Shown: positions 22,662 to 31,437 of the stretch, piece by piece
Numbering within the stretch: position 1 is the stretch's first letter
Layout: each line of letters starts with the position of its first letter
Source: an uncultured Clostridia bacterium
Lineage (GTDB): Bacteria > Bacillota > Clostridia > Christensenellales > CAMQZB01
Direction: 5' to 3'
Length of the DNA: 44,541 nucleotides
Assembly: GCA_947039455.1 (NCBI GenBank)
Contig: CAMQZB010000012.1
Coordinates: 1 to 44,541, forward strand
Made by a program: the position numbers and the translations under genes
Notes under the pieces: model-generated
What the model saw: only the letters and a program-made list of their open reading frames with translations
What the model was told of the DNA's origin: nothing
Databases searched by the model: none

Positions 22662-22935
22662 ATTTTAAGCTAGATACGACCGTATCTAGCTTCTTGCATA
22701 TTCTAGAAGCGGTTACGGACCCAACTTCGGTACCAATTATAAGCTAGATACGACCGTATCTAGCTTCTTGCATATTCTAGAAGCGGTTACGGACCCAACT
22801 TCGGTACCAATTATAAGCTAGATACGACCGTATCTAGCTTCTTGCATATTCTAGAAGTAGGCACGGACCCAACTTCGGTACCAATTATAAGCTAGATACG
22901 ACTGTATCTAGCTTTTTGCATGCTCCTAGAAGCGT
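22661..22935 (+). repeat. 74-bp tandem array copying the tRNA 3' end and terminator
   Basis: Three full 74-bp units (22661-22734, 22735-22808, 22809-22882) and a partial diverged fourth. Each holds a perfect hairpin, AAGCTAGATACG with its complement, followed by TTCTTGC, and ends in CCAACTTCGGTACC, a copy of the tRNA-Leu 3' acceptor segment. The first unit is thus the natural terminator of the tRNA, and the array arose by repeated duplication. With the terminator below, it explains most of the 407-bp gap before pepV. Confidence 0.85.
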
Positions 22936-22966
22936 GGGGGAATGTTATATAAAATGTTAAATAAAA

Positions 22967-23007
22967 AATTAGTCTAAATCAAAATGATGTTTTGATTTAG
23001 ACTAATT
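22967..23007. terminator. Strong bidirectional terminator
   Basis: A perfect 18-bp stem (AATTAGTCTAAATCAAAA and its complement, 5-nt loop) with T-rich flank on the plus side and T run on the minus side. It serves the tRNA array and the convergent dipeptidase gene. Confidence 0.85.
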
Positions 23008-23068
23008 GTGTTTTTATGAAATTACTTTTTATGAAGTAATATTGTGTTAAGAGTTGTTTGTTGGTGAA

Positions 23069-24403
23069 TTATTTTGACAATTCTTTAATAGCGTCATAAT
23101 AAATATGAAACATTTTTTCAAAGTAGTCAAGGCGTAATCTTTCGTTAGGCATATGGATTGTAGATTCTTCGTCTTCAAACATAGGGCCAAAGGCAACTCC
23201 GCATTTTAATTCACGTGCGTAAGTACCACCACCAATAGCTATAGATGGTGAATTGCTACCTGTGTGTTTTTTATATATTCCCATAAGGGTTTTTACTAAC
23301 GCGCTGTCTGGATCAACGAATAGTCCCGCTTGTGCGTTTAACACGTTAATTGTATGTCCCAATGGTGCATTTTCAGCTATAATATCAAGAATTGATTGCA
23401 AAGTAAGAGAAATCGGGTATCTAACATCAAGAGAGATTTTCAAAGTTGAATTGTCAGTTGTGATAGTTCCAAAGTTCATAGACAAGTCACCGCTCTTTTG
23501 GTCAGTACTCTTAATTTTCGCATTAGTACCGTCAACATCTTTTGAAAAAGTGTTGTAAAGATAGTTTAAATTCTGGTCATTTTCAATTTCGCAAATAACA
23601 GCAAGCAGTTTATTAATAGCGTTGTCGCCCTTAGCAGGAGTTGAGCCGTGAGCACTTCTTCCAACAGCAGTTACTTTAATAGCCTTACCACATTGGCAAG
23701 CAGTATCACATTTTTCAGCAATCAAACCTTTAGAAACAAAGTATTCTGTGTCAAGTTCACCGCTGTAAATAGCAGAGGCTTTAGCAGGAACCATATTAGT
23801 TTTATCGCCACCAGTAATACTACTGAAAAATTTCAAGTTAGTAGGAATAGACAAACCAATCCAAACAATTCCTTTCTCACAATGGATAAGTGGAAAATCG
23901 CCGTCAGGGGAGAAAGCCACATCAGGCATAGTTTCAGTTTTGAAGTATCTTTCAACGCAAGTACTTCCATTTTCCTCGTTGCAACCCATGATTAAACGGA
24001 TAGAACGAGTAGGAACGAAGCCTTCGTCTTTTAATTTTTTCATAGCGTACAAACACGCAACAACTGGACCTTTATCGTCAAGCACTCCACGGCCATACAT
24101 ATAACCGTCGTGCACTTCGCAAGCGAAAGGAGGGTAAGTCCAACCATCGCCAGCAGGAACGATATCCAGATGTCCAAGTACTCCAACAAGCTCAGCCCCT
24201 GTACCTTTGTACTCAATGTGCCCTGCATAACCTTCGCAATCGAAAGTATCGAACCCTAATTCCTTGCCGATATCAAGAGTGCGAGTTAAGCATTCTCTGT
24301 TAGTTTTACCAAAAGGAGCGTTAGGAAAAGCCTCCTCACGGACCGTATTATAAGAAACTAGCTCTTTAAGAGTAGTAATCATGTTATTAATTGTATTATT
24401 CAT
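23069..24403 (-). CDS. pepV: M20 family dipeptidase, PepV type
   Basis: 444 residues. Zinc ligands and catalytic residues of M20 peptidases are visible: GHLDIVPAGDGW (about 78-89), GVLDDKGPV, CNEENGSTCVERY, AFSPDGDFPLIHCEKG and the C-terminal TYARELKCGVAFGP. The length and the long lid insertion match PepV/Sapep dipeptidases, which cut Xaa-Xaa dipeptides in the cytoplasm. GGAGG precedes ATG 24403. It stands alone, divergent from radC. Confidence 0.88.
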   Translation of the reverse strand: MNNTINNMITTLKELVSYNTVREEAFPNAPFGKTNRECLTRTLDIGKELGFDTFDCEGYAGHIEYKGTGAELVGVLGHLDIVPAGDGWTYPPFACEVHDGYMYGRGVLDDKGPVVACLYAMKKLKDEGFVPTRSIRLIMGCNEENGSTCVERYFKTETMPDVAFSPDGDFPLIHCEKGIVWIGLSIPTNLKFFSSITGGDKTNMVPAKASAIYSGELDTEYFVSKGLIAEKCDTACQCGKAIKVTAVGRSAHGSTPAKGDNAINKLLAVICEIENDQNLNYLYNTFSKDVDGTNAKIKSTDQKSGDLSMNFGTITTDNSTLKISLDVRYPISLTLQSILDIIAENAPLGHTINVLNAQAGLFVDPDSALVKTLMGIYKKHTGSNSPSIAIGGGTYARELKCGVAFGPMFEDEESTIHMPNERLRLDYFEKMFHIYYDAIKELSK

Positions 24404-24505
24404 TATATTTCCTCCTGTTTTTCGTTGACAAATACATTATACAATATTACAATAATATAGTAAACAAAAAACACAAGAAATTTACTATTAAGGTGGGAAA
24501 AAGAA

Positions 24506-25282
24506 ATGTCGCATAAGGTGAAAGATGTGCCAAAAAATAATCATAAAGGTCATAGGGATAGAATCAGAGAGCGAATAATTGATTTCGGCTTTGAATCATT
24601 GCAACCTCATGAGTTGTTGGAGTATATTTTATACGGTGCATTTACCCGTGGAAACACAAACGAACTTGCTCATAAACTAATAGGAGCATTCGGTTCAGTG
24701 GAAGCAGTTCTATCTGCGCCAATATCCGAACTTATTTTAGTTGACGGAGTAGGGGAAAGTACCGCATTGCTGTTGACTTCTTTCGCGTATGTTGGTAGAA
24801 TAATAGACAGTGGGAAACTTGATACTGGAAAGACCCTAAAAAGTCTTGGGGATATTCGTGAATACTTGAAGCCTTTCTATAAAGGTAAAACTCGTGAAGA
24901 ATTTCACGTGCTTTTGATTAATGGTAGACACAAAGTTCAGAAACATATTCGCATGACATCGCAAAATGCTGACAAAGTATTTGTGGACATGAGTCAGGTT
25001 ATGATGGCGGTAGCGTCCTTTCAACCAAAGGCGATAGTTTTCTCTCACAACCACCCATCAGGTAATCCTAATCCATCAGAAGAAGATATGGCTTTTACTA
25101 AAAAATACTTTTCCGCTATTGCGTTGGGGTTTAATATAACGGTATCAGAACACATGATTTTCACAACTGAAGGTGATTGTTATTCCTTTAGGCACAATGG
25201 ATTGCTTGAAAAAATGGAAAAAGAAATTGAAAAAACAAGTGGCATGCACATTGCCGATAATATTGAATTAGGAGGCTTTTAG
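24506..25282 (+). CDS. radC: RadC family JAB-domain protein
   Basis: 258 residues. An N-terminal helix-hairpin-helix region (about 15-105, with LQPHELLEYIL and GVGESTALLL) and a C-terminal JAB/MPN domain with the metal motif SHNHPSGNPNPSEEDMAFT near residue 180 (H-x-H ... D). The cellular role of RadC is unsettled, and a repair function has been questioned. AAGGTGGG precedes ATG 24506. Its stop abuts the gltX start, so the two are co-transcribed. Confidence 0.9.
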   Translation: MSHKVKDVPKNNHKGHRDRIRERIIDFGFESLQPHELLEYILYGAFTRGNTNELAHKLIGAFGSVEAVLSAPISELILVDGVGESTALLLTSFAYVGRIIDSGKLDTGKTLKSLGDIREYLKPFYKGKTREEFHVLLINGRHKVQKHIRMTSQNADKVFVDMSQVMMAVASFQPKAIVFSHNHPSGNPNPSEEDMAFTKKYFSAIALGFNITVSEHMIFTTEGDCYSFRHNGLLEKMEKEIEKTSGMHIADNIELGGF

Positions 25283-26713
25283 ATGAAAGTCAGAACACGA
25301 TTTGCACCAAGTCCTACAGGATTTTTGCACATAGGCGGACTTAGAACCGCATTGTACGCATATTTATATGCTAAGGGAAAGGGCGGAGATTTTATCTTAC
25401 GTCTTGAAGACACTGACCAAACAAGATACGTTGATGGTGCGGTTGAATTGATATATTCAACTTTGCGTGAAACAGGCTTAAATTGGGACGAAGGTCCTGA
25501 CGTAGGCGGAAAATTCGGTCCTTATATTCAAAGCGAAAGAAAAAGTTTATACATGGACTATGCTGTTGAATTAGTTGAGAAAGGCGGAGCTTACTACTGT
25601 TTCTGTACTAAAGATAGACTTGAAACTTTACTTGACGAAAACGGTCAAAGAAAGTATGACAAGCACTGTTTGTCGCTATCTAAAGAAGAAGTAGCAAAAA
25701 GAATTGCAAGCGGTGAACAATACGTTATTCGACAAAATATCCCAAAAACAGGTGAGTGTGCATACACTGATTTGGTTTTTGGTGAAGTATCTTTTGATTT
25801 TAAAGATATGGAAGATAATATTTTGATGAAATCTGACGGTATGCCAACTTACAACTTTGCAAACGTTGTTGACGACCATTTAATGGAAATCACTCACGTT
25901 ATGCGTGGTACTGAATACTTGTCTAGTACTCCAAAATACAATTTGATGTACGATAATTTCGGTTGGGAGCGTCCTCAATATATTCACATGCCTCCAATTA
26001 TGAAAAACTCAAAAGAGAAACTTTCAAAACGTCACGGAGATGCGTCTTATGCTGATTTTATCAACAGTGGATATATCAAAGAAACGGTTATTAATTATAT
26101 TGCACTTCTTGGTTGGTCACCTAAATCGGATCAAGAGAAATTAACTTTTGAAGAATTAAAGAATTTATTCTCTGTTGAAGGTATTTCAAAACACCCAGCA
26201 ATTTTTGACGAGAAGAAAATGAAATGGTTAAACGGCGAGTATTTCAAAGCTATGACTGAACAAGAGTTTTTCACTCATGCAAAACCTATTATTGAAAAAT
26301 CTGCTGTTGCAGGAATGTTCGATGATGAGTATCTGTCTAAACTTATGAAAACACGTGTTGAGTTGTTAACTCAAATTGCGGAAAAACTTGACCCATTGGC
26401 TGAATACGGTGATTGGGATTTAGAAATTCTTACTCATAAGAAAATGAAAACTGACACTGAAATTGCAAAAGCTATCTTGCCTGAAATTTTAAATGTTATG
26501 AAAGACATCGAATGGACGGAAGAGAAAGTACACGATACTTTGCTTGCATTGGTTGAAAAATTAGAATTAAAAAACAGCCAAGTTCTTTGGTGTTTCAGAA
26601 TTGCAATCACAGGACTTGCTAACACTCCTGGTGGCGCAACTGAAATGGCGAAAATTTTCGGTAAAGATACTTGTATCTCAAGAATCGAAAAAACTATCGC
26701 AAGACTTGCATAA
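25283..26713 (+). CDS. gltX: Glutamyl-tRNA synthetase
   Basis: 476 residues. A class I synthetase: the HIGH-type motif is GFLHIGGLRTALYAY (about 12-26), and the KMSKS-type loop is KLSKRHGDASY (about 249-259). RLEDTDQTRYVDGA and YNFANVVDDHLMEITHVMRGTEY are typical GluRS signatures. It charges tRNA-Glu, and in many Firmicutes also tRNA-Gln. Length is normal. It overlaps or abuts radC with no gap, and GGAGG lies 6 nt before ATG. Confidence 0.97.
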   Translation: MKVRTRFAPSPTGFLHIGGLRTALYAYLYAKGKGGDFILRLEDTDQTRYVDGAVELIYSTLRETGLNWDEGPDVGGKFGPYIQSERKSLYMDYAVELVEKGGAYYCFCTKDRLETLLDENGQRKYDKHCLSLSKEEVAKRIASGEQYVIRQNIPKTGECAYTDLVFGEVSFDFKDMEDNILMKSDGMPTYNFANVVDDHLMEITHVMRGTEYLSSTPKYNLMYDNFGWERPQYIHMPPIMKNSKEKLSKRHGDASYADFINSGYIKETVINYIALLGWSPKSDQEKLTFEELKNLFSVEGISKHPAIFDEKKMKWLNGEYFKAMTEQEFFTHAKPIIEKSAVAGMFDDEYLSKLMKTRVELLTQIAEKLDPLAEYGDWDLEILTHKKMKTDTEIAKAILPEILNVMKDIEWTEEKVHDTLLALVEKLELKNSQVLWCFRIAITGLANTPGGATEMAKIFGKDTCISRIEKTIARLA

Positions 26714-26728
26714 TTAAATTATAAAACC

Positions 26729-26757
26729 AAAAAACCTACCGTAATGGTAGGTTTTTT
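26729..26757 (+). terminator. gltX terminator
   Basis: AAAAAACCTACC pairs with GGTAGGTTTTTT around a 5-nt loop, 16 bases after the stop. Its arms resemble the terminator at 27415-27442. Confidence 0.9.
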
Positions 26758-26766
26758 CACGCTATA

Positions 26767-26795
26767 TTGCAATATATAGACTTGTGTGGTATAAT
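26767..26795 (+). promoter_or_regulatory. Promoter of the small membrane-protein trio
   Basis: TTGCAA (26767-26772), 17-nt spacer, TATAAT (26790-26795), 25 bases before the first ATG. Confidence 0.65.
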
Positions 26796-26819
26796 AAAAG
26801 AAAAGGAGTAATATCGACT

Positions 26820-26975
26820 ATGGAAGATAGTGTAATAATAGGTGCAATGTGTGGAATTATTCCAGTGATAATAATTATGTTACAACAAAATAAACAAAAC
26901 AAATTAAAGAATGAATTAGAAATGAGAAGTAAAATCTTAAATAAGAAAAAGGCGGTAAAGAATAATGGATTATAA
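26820..26975 (+). CDS. Tiny membrane protein 1 of a trio
   Basis: 51 residues: one membrane helix (about 5-21, IIGAMCGIIPVIIIML), then a basic tail with EMRSKILNKKKAVKNN. Not recognised. AAAGGAG lies 11 nt before ATG 26820. The last 11 bases overlap the next gene. The tail is nearly the same as that of the second protein. Confidence 0.6.
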   Translation: MEDSVIIGAMCGIIPVIIIMLQQNKQNKLKNELEMRSKILNKKKAVKNNGL

Positions 26976-27174
26976 TATAATACTTAGAGTCGTGTTTGTT
27001 TCTTTAGTATTACTTGTGTCTATACAACAACAACAAACTGGCGTGGTTGTTCCTTTATTAATACTTGTGTCGGCACAACAACAAAGAGAAGAAAAGAAAT
27101 TCACAAATCAATTAGAATTCAGAAGTAAAATGTTAAACAATAAAAAGGCGGTAAAGAATAATGCTAGAAAATAG
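26965..27174 (+). CDS. Tiny membrane protein 2 of a trio
   Basis: 69 residues. A hydrophobic helix (about 5-20) and a second hydrophobic stretch (VVVPLLILVSAQQQ) around Gln-rich segments, then EFRSKMLNNKKAVKNN as in protein 1. AAGGCGG sits 9 nt before its ATG, inside the repeated junction. It looks like a partial duplicate of protein 1 with an extra hydrophobic segment. Confidence 0.6.
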   Translation: MDYNIILRVVFVSLVLLVSIQQQQTGVVVPLLILVSAQQQREEKKFTNQLEFRSKMLNNKKAVKNNARK

Positions 27175-27403
27175 TAATTCAAGATTGACAATTTGGATAA
27201 AAAAAGTACGTAAAATTCAGCTGATTGGCTTGTGTTGTTTTCTTTTCAGTATCGCAGTTATGTTTATTTTTGAAAGAGGTAGCCTAGTTACTGATATATT
27301 TAAGTATATAGCAGTGAGTTCAGCCGTGTTTAATGCAACTCTTTCTTTTGTTACCGTGGTATTGCTTAAAGAACAAAAAATAGCTGAAAATAATAATAAA
27401 TAG
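27161..27403 (+). CDS. Tiny membrane protein 3 of a trio
   Basis: 80 residues with two membrane spans (about 20-38 and 48-68) and a basic N-terminus. Its ATG overlaps the end of gene 2 and uses the second copy of the AAGGCGGTAAAGAATA leader. Not recognised. The three genes form one short operon ended by a terminator. Confidence 0.6.
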   Translation: MLENSNSRLTIWIKKVRKIQLIGLCCFLFSIAVMFIFERGSLVTDIFKYIAVSSAVFNATLSFVTVVLLKEQKIAENNNK

Positions 27404-27414
27404 TGAAAAATAAC

Positions 27415-27442
27415 AAAAAACCTATGAAATCATAGGTTTTTT
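27415..27442 (+). terminator. Terminator of the small membrane-protein trio
   Basis: AAAAAACCTATGA pairs with TCATAGGTTTTTT with almost no loop, 11 bases after the third stop. Confidence 0.9.
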
Positions 27443-27525
27443 CACGTTTTCTATAGGTTTTTTAATTAAAAGTAGATATATAAATTAAAAAGAAATTTAA
27501 ACTTTGTTAGTTGTTAATATAATTG

Positions 27526-27554
27526 TTGACTAAAAATCTAGCAGACTGTATACT
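27526..27554 (+). promoter_or_regulatory. Promoter upstream of the MFS gene
   Basis: TTGACT (27526-27531), 17-nt spacer, TATACT (27549-27554). It is followed by a hairpin at 27577-27603 (TCCGCCTTAT with ATAAGACGGA, one mismatch) that would lie at the 5' end of the leader. The gap 27404-27762 holds only this promoter, the hairpin and the preceding terminator. Confidence 0.65.
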
Positions 27555-27762
27555 TAGAAAGATAGACAAAAATAAATCCGCCTTATACAACAAATAAGAC
27601 GGATAATTTATAGGAATAAAACAAACTTTTGCAATATATTGATTAGATATCGCTTAATAATACTATTGTATCAAATAAATTTCAGAAAGTAAATATGTAG
27701 GTTAAACTACAATATATTAGAAATTAAACTACTTTAAAAAACAATGGAAAAGGTTGGAAAAA

Positions 27763-28935
27763 ATGACAGGATTACTAATAATAATTATATACATAACGTA
27801 CATTTCACTTGGTTTACCAGACTCAATGATCGGCGCAAGTTGGCCTGCCATCATGGAAGAGATGGGCATCGGTTTGGAAATGCTAGGGGCAATTTCGTTA
27901 ATCAGCACTGTGGGAACGATTTTAGCTAGTTTGTGCACTACGCCACTTTTGAAAAAGTTTGGCACGGCAAAACTTACTGCATTTAGCATAATTCTAACAG
28001 CTACAGCTCTTTTGGGGTACAGTATAAGCAATCACATTTTCTTTTTGATTATATTAACTATTCCTCTTGGTATGGGTGCAGGTGCTATTGATACAATAAT
28101 TAATAACTACGTTGCCTTGAATTTTAAGCCAAAACATATGAATTTTCTTCACAGTTTTTGGGGCGTGGGCGTTACCACAAGTCCGCTAGTTTTAGCGGCT
28201 GCTATTAACAGCGGTGGAACTTGGAGAACTGCGTATTTGATTGTTGGAATTATACAATTAGTTATTAGTGCCATTGTGCTTTTGTCAATTCCTCTTTGGA
28301 AAAAAGCGGATAAGAAATCGGAAGTGCAACTTGACTATAAAGAACCAAAATCTCTAAAAGAAACTGTGAAAGTCAAAGGGGTAATTTTTGCTGCCTTGTG
28401 TTTCGCTTTCTATTGTAGCTTGGAATTTACTTTTAATAATTACGGAAATTCATATTTAGTTGGAACTACTGGAGTAACGGTGGAAAAAGGCGCTACTATT
28501 GTGAGTTTGTTCTATCTAGGAATTACTCTTGGACGCATCTCATCAGGTTTTGCGGTGTCGAAATTAAAGTCTTCAACGCTGGTGCGAATGGGCGAAATAC
28601 TAACAGTAGTTGGCATAATTTGGCTTGGTGTCAGTAGATCATATGAAGGCAAAGCGGTAGCCTATTTACTTATAGGACTTGGAAATGCACCGATATTCCC
28701 TTGTATCATGAACGAAACTCCACGCCGTTTTGGAATGGAGTATTCCCAAAGTGCAATCAGCTTGCAAGTGGCATTTGCCTATTTAGGCGGTGCGTTAATG
28801 GCACCTATTTTTGGAGTGCTAGGAAAAATGATTTCAATCTCAATCTTGCCAATTTACCTAATGGTTTTTGCAGTTTTACTGATTGTAACATACGAAATAT
28901 TGCTAAAGAAAACGAAAATGGACAAATTTATATAA
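27763..28935 (+). CDS. Major facilitator superfamily transporter
   Basis: 390 residues with about twelve membrane spans. The start LLIIIIYITYISLGLPDSMIGASWP, the GMGAGAIDTIINNYVA segment in span 4 and the central polar loop (about 190-210, KKADKKSEVQLDYKEPKS) mark an MFS symporter. The N-terminus resembles sugar-type (FucP/YfkF-like) members, but the substrate cannot be read. I use ATG 27763; a TTG three codons earlier is possible. The long leader with a hairpin suggests regulation. Confidence 0.85.
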   Translation: MTGLLIIIIYITYISLGLPDSMIGASWPAIMEEMGIGLEMLGAISLISTVGTILASLCTTPLLKKFGTAKLTAFSIILTATALLGYSISNHIFFLIILTIPLGMGAGAIDTIINNYVALNFKPKHMNFLHSFWGVGVTTSPLVLAAAINSGGTWRTAYLIVGIIQLVISAIVLLSIPLWKKADKKSEVQLDYKEPKSLKETVKVKGVIFAALCFAFYCSLEFTFNNYGNSYLVGTTGVTVEKGATIVSLFYLGITLGRISSGFAVSKLKSSTLVRMGEILTVVGIIWLGVSRSYEGKAVAYLLIGLGNAPIFPCIMNETPRRFGMEYSQSAISLQVAFAYLGGALMAPIFGVLGKMISISILPIYLMVFAVLLIVTYEILLKKTKMDKFI

Positions 28936-29033
28936 AGATTATAAAACAGAAAAGCCCTTGACTTTTTCTATGAAAATGTAGTAAAATAATAGGGCAATAA
29001 ACTGAAAAAAAACTATAGTTAGAGGTGAGAGTT

Positions 29034-29342
29034 ATGAACAAAAAAGAATTTAATAACAAAATATTTTTTCTAATAATTGTTTTATCAATAGCACTAGGTC
29101 TTATAATATCAAACCGCATTGCGTTCCTAAAAGGCTATGAAGTAGTAACTTGCGCCGTATTATTCGTTATGGGAATGTTCGCTTATCACGGCATTTTACA
29201 ACTTAAAGAAAAGAAACAAGCCACTAAAGACAAAGAAAACCAAAACAAAGACGAAATCCAAAGCACTGATAACAATAACGCAATTCAAAATAACCATAAC
29301 AACCTAGAAAACCAAAATAATGAAAATAAAGATAATAACTAA
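29034..29342 (+). CDS. Small membrane protein with Asn/Gln-rich tail
   Basis: 102 residues. Two membrane spans (about 10-26 and 37-56), then a hydrophilic tail very rich in Asn, Gln and Lys. Not recognised. GAGGTGAG precedes ATG 29034; a GTG three codons earlier is a less likely start. Confidence 0.6.
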   Translation: MNKKEFNNKIFFLIIVLSIALGLIISNRIAFLKGYEVVTCAVLFVMGMFAYHGILQLKEKKQATKDKENQNKDEIQSTDNNNAIQNNHNNLENQNNENKDNN

Positions 29343-29394
29343 CATCAATTAAAAAAACAACATAACCACAACCAAAATAGAAAACACACAATAT

Positions 29395-29469
29395 GGATCC
29401 TTAGTTAAATGGATATAACAGCCCCCTCCTAAGGGGCCGTTGTAGGTTCGATTCCTACAGGGTCTACCA
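29395..29469 (+). tRNA. tRNA-Arg (anticodon CCT)
   Basis: 75 nt with encoded CCA. Acceptor GGATCCT pairs with AGGGTCT (one G-U pair within, one at the end), anticodon stem GCCCC/GGGGC with loop CTCCTAA gives CCT (reads AGG), and T-arm GTAGG-TTCGATT-CCTAC. Confidence 0.95.
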
Positions 29470-29478
29470 TAAACACTA

Positions 29479-29513
29479 AAAAAACACCACGAAAATTCGT
29501 GGTGTTTTTTTTT
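29479..29513 (+). terminator. tRNA-Arg terminator
   Basis: AAAAACACCACGAA pairs with TTCGTGGTGTTTTT, followed by more T. It starts 10 bases after the tRNA. Confidence 0.9.
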
Positions 29514-29547
29514 GATGTTTTCATATTTCAAAATAAAGATAAAAGTT

Positions 29548-30219
29548 TTAATTAGCTATAGAGTAAAAGTAGAAAATATTCGAGTTGCCCAAATCTGTTC
29601 CGCCCGAAAATACTCTTAGTCTAGCAAGTTTGGTGCTAGATATTGTGTCTAATTGTTCTGAAGTTGCGTCTTTTGATGGAATTAGTTTGCCATCTAGAAT
29701 AAAATATACTCTGTTTTCGGCTTCAGTTGTGAAGTTTGTAAAATCATTTATTTTCGTTTCCCAAAAACCAAAGGCAAAAAACTCGTCCTGTTTATAGCCA
29801 ACAATATCAGCAATGTTTAGTTCTTGGTATAGGTTAAGATGTGATTTAATATCGCTTTTTGACATATAATATTCATTATCATAGCTCCTATCAACGTCAA
29901 CTTTTAGTTTTCGGTCATCAAAGTCCAAGGAATAACTGGTATGAGGTGAATTTTCACTGTCAGGGATTTTTTTGATAATAAAACTAACAGATTGAGATTC
30001 TCTGCCACCTACCTCAACAGAGGAAAATTGAATATCTTCTTCAGAAATATCTTCCTTATCTAAGATTGCCTCAATAGCATCATAGTAACTATTAAGCTCA
30101 AACATCGAAGGTTCTTCTACTCCAAACACCATATCTTCAGTAATTTTAAAATATGATGTTACCAATATTGCAACAATCCCTATAACAATCACAATTATTT
30201 TCGCTACTTTTTTATTCAT
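29548..30219 (-). CDS. Membrane-anchored extracytoplasmic protein, unknown
   Basis: 223 residues. One N-terminal membrane helix (about 6-23), then a soluble, acidic outer domain of alternating beta and helix (EAILDKEDISEEDIQF; RVYFILDGKLIPS). Not recognised. Start ATG 30219 has GGAG 5 nt upstream. It lies 84 bp after another minus-strand protein with the same topology, so both may belong to one operon of surface or sensing proteins. Confidence 0.65.
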   Translation of the reverse strand: MNKKVAKIIVIVIGIVAILVTSYFKITEDMVFGVEEPSMFELNSYYDAIEAILDKEDISEEDIQFSSVEVGGRESQSVSFIIKKIPDSENSPHTSYSLDFDDRKLKVDVDRSYDNEYYMSKSDIKSHLNLYQELNIADIVGYKQDEFFAFGFWETKINDFTNFTTEAENRVYFILDGKLIPSKDATSEQLDTISSTKLARLRVFSGGTDLGNSNIFYFYSIAN

Positions 30220-30303
30220 AAAGCTCTCCATTTTTTTAATTTATTTATTTTGGTTTATATTAACACATATACTATAGCAAGCCAATACTAAAGTAAAATA
30301 TCA

Positions 30304-31203
30304 TTAAGAAGAAGATTTAATATTAGGCACAAATTCTTCTTTGAAAATATCTGCAAGGACACTTTCGGGAATATTTATGCTATACTTTAAATCTTCGCTA
30401 ACAACCCATTCAATCTCAAATAATTCTCTATAGTCAGAATAAATATCATCATAATCAAATTTTCCTAACATAAGCTCTTGAAGTTTGAAGTAGTCTTTCA
30501 CATCAGTAACGCTGTAAGATTTTGAAAAACCAGTGCCAGTGGGGTTGCTATATTTTGTAACTTGAACATCAGCATTTCCAAGAATGGTTTTAACAGTTTC
30601 ATCAGGGCTTAGTTTAAATATATCTTTAAATTCCGTTAATTCACCTGTTTTAATGTCCCAAAGAGAAAGTTCACAGAATTCAGTATTATAGAAAAAGGTA
30701 TTAGGTTGATGTGCGTCATACAATCTTTCAATATAGGTTTGAATAAACAAATAGTTTTGGTTTGAAGTTACGGTAGCGCGTATTTGTCCAATACTATGGT
30801 AATCGGAGTCAAGTAAAGCGGATTCCAGTTCATCTTCAATATCATACAACAGCCCCATATTTTCATAATATTCATCAATTTTCCCATCTGCTGTTTCAGT
30901 TATGCTGTTAAGATCGAATTTCGCGTAGTTGAAGAAATTAAAAGGATACTCAATAATAAGCAGTTCATCGTCGCAATAAATGTAGTCCGCTGAATTTTCT
31001 AAAACATATCTTACCCGTTCTTGACCAGAATCTTTACCATATAAATCCACAACTGAACCGTCTTTAAGAGTGTAAATTGATTCTTTAATCCAGTGCTGAT
31101 CAGTGATATTGTTTTTCCAACTGAAACCACAAACCAAGGTGAAGAGGATAACCGAAATCACGGCAATGATAATAATAGTTTTCTTTATACTTTTAGTTCC
31201 CAT
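30304..31203 (-). CDS. Membrane-anchored extracytoplasmic protein, unknown
   Basis: 299 residues. N-terminal membrane helix (about 9-26), then a large acidic outer domain with many Tyr and Asp. The middle segment LSLWDIKTGELTEFKDIFKLS recalls RsiV-like / DUF3298 outer domains of some Firmicutes, but this is weak. GGGAGGCTAAA precedes ATG 31203. Not recognised with confidence. Confidence 0.6.
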   Translation of the reverse strand: MGTKSIKKTIIIIAVISVILFTLVCGFSWKNNITDQHWIKESIYTLKDGSVVDLYGKDSGQERVRYVLENSADYIYCDDELLIIEYPFNFFNYAKFDLNSITETADGKIDEYYENMGLLYDIEDELESALLDSDYHSIGQIRATVTSNQNYLFIQTYIERLYDAHQPNTFFYNTEFCELSLWDIKTGELTEFKDIFKLSPDETVKTILGNADVQVTKYSNPTGTGFSKSYSVTDVKDYFKLQELMLGKFDYDDIYSDYRELFEIEWVVSEDLKYSINIPESVLADIFKEEFVPNIKSSS

Positions 31204-31437
31204 TTTAGCCTCCCTAAATTAATAATCTGAATTTTTTACTAATAATTAAATATATTGTACCACAACATCAGTTAGAATGCAAATTGTGATGTAATCTAAC
31301 ACTGAAAAGAACCCGTAACCACAAGGAGATGTTTGACAAATCATGCGTGATGGAATATACTAGAATTGAGAAATAAAAATACGAAGATGTTCCGATATGT
31401 CAATGACGTGTTAGAGAATAAAAGAGAAAGGAAATTT

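Noticed and set aside
22576-22935. Additional tRNA genes in the tandem array
   Set aside because: Only the 3' acceptor segment is repeated; no D-arm or anticodon arm is present.
26999-27014. Second TAGTATTAC, as a possible second origin
   Set aside because: It lies inside a small coding gene on the chromosome and has no flanking stem.
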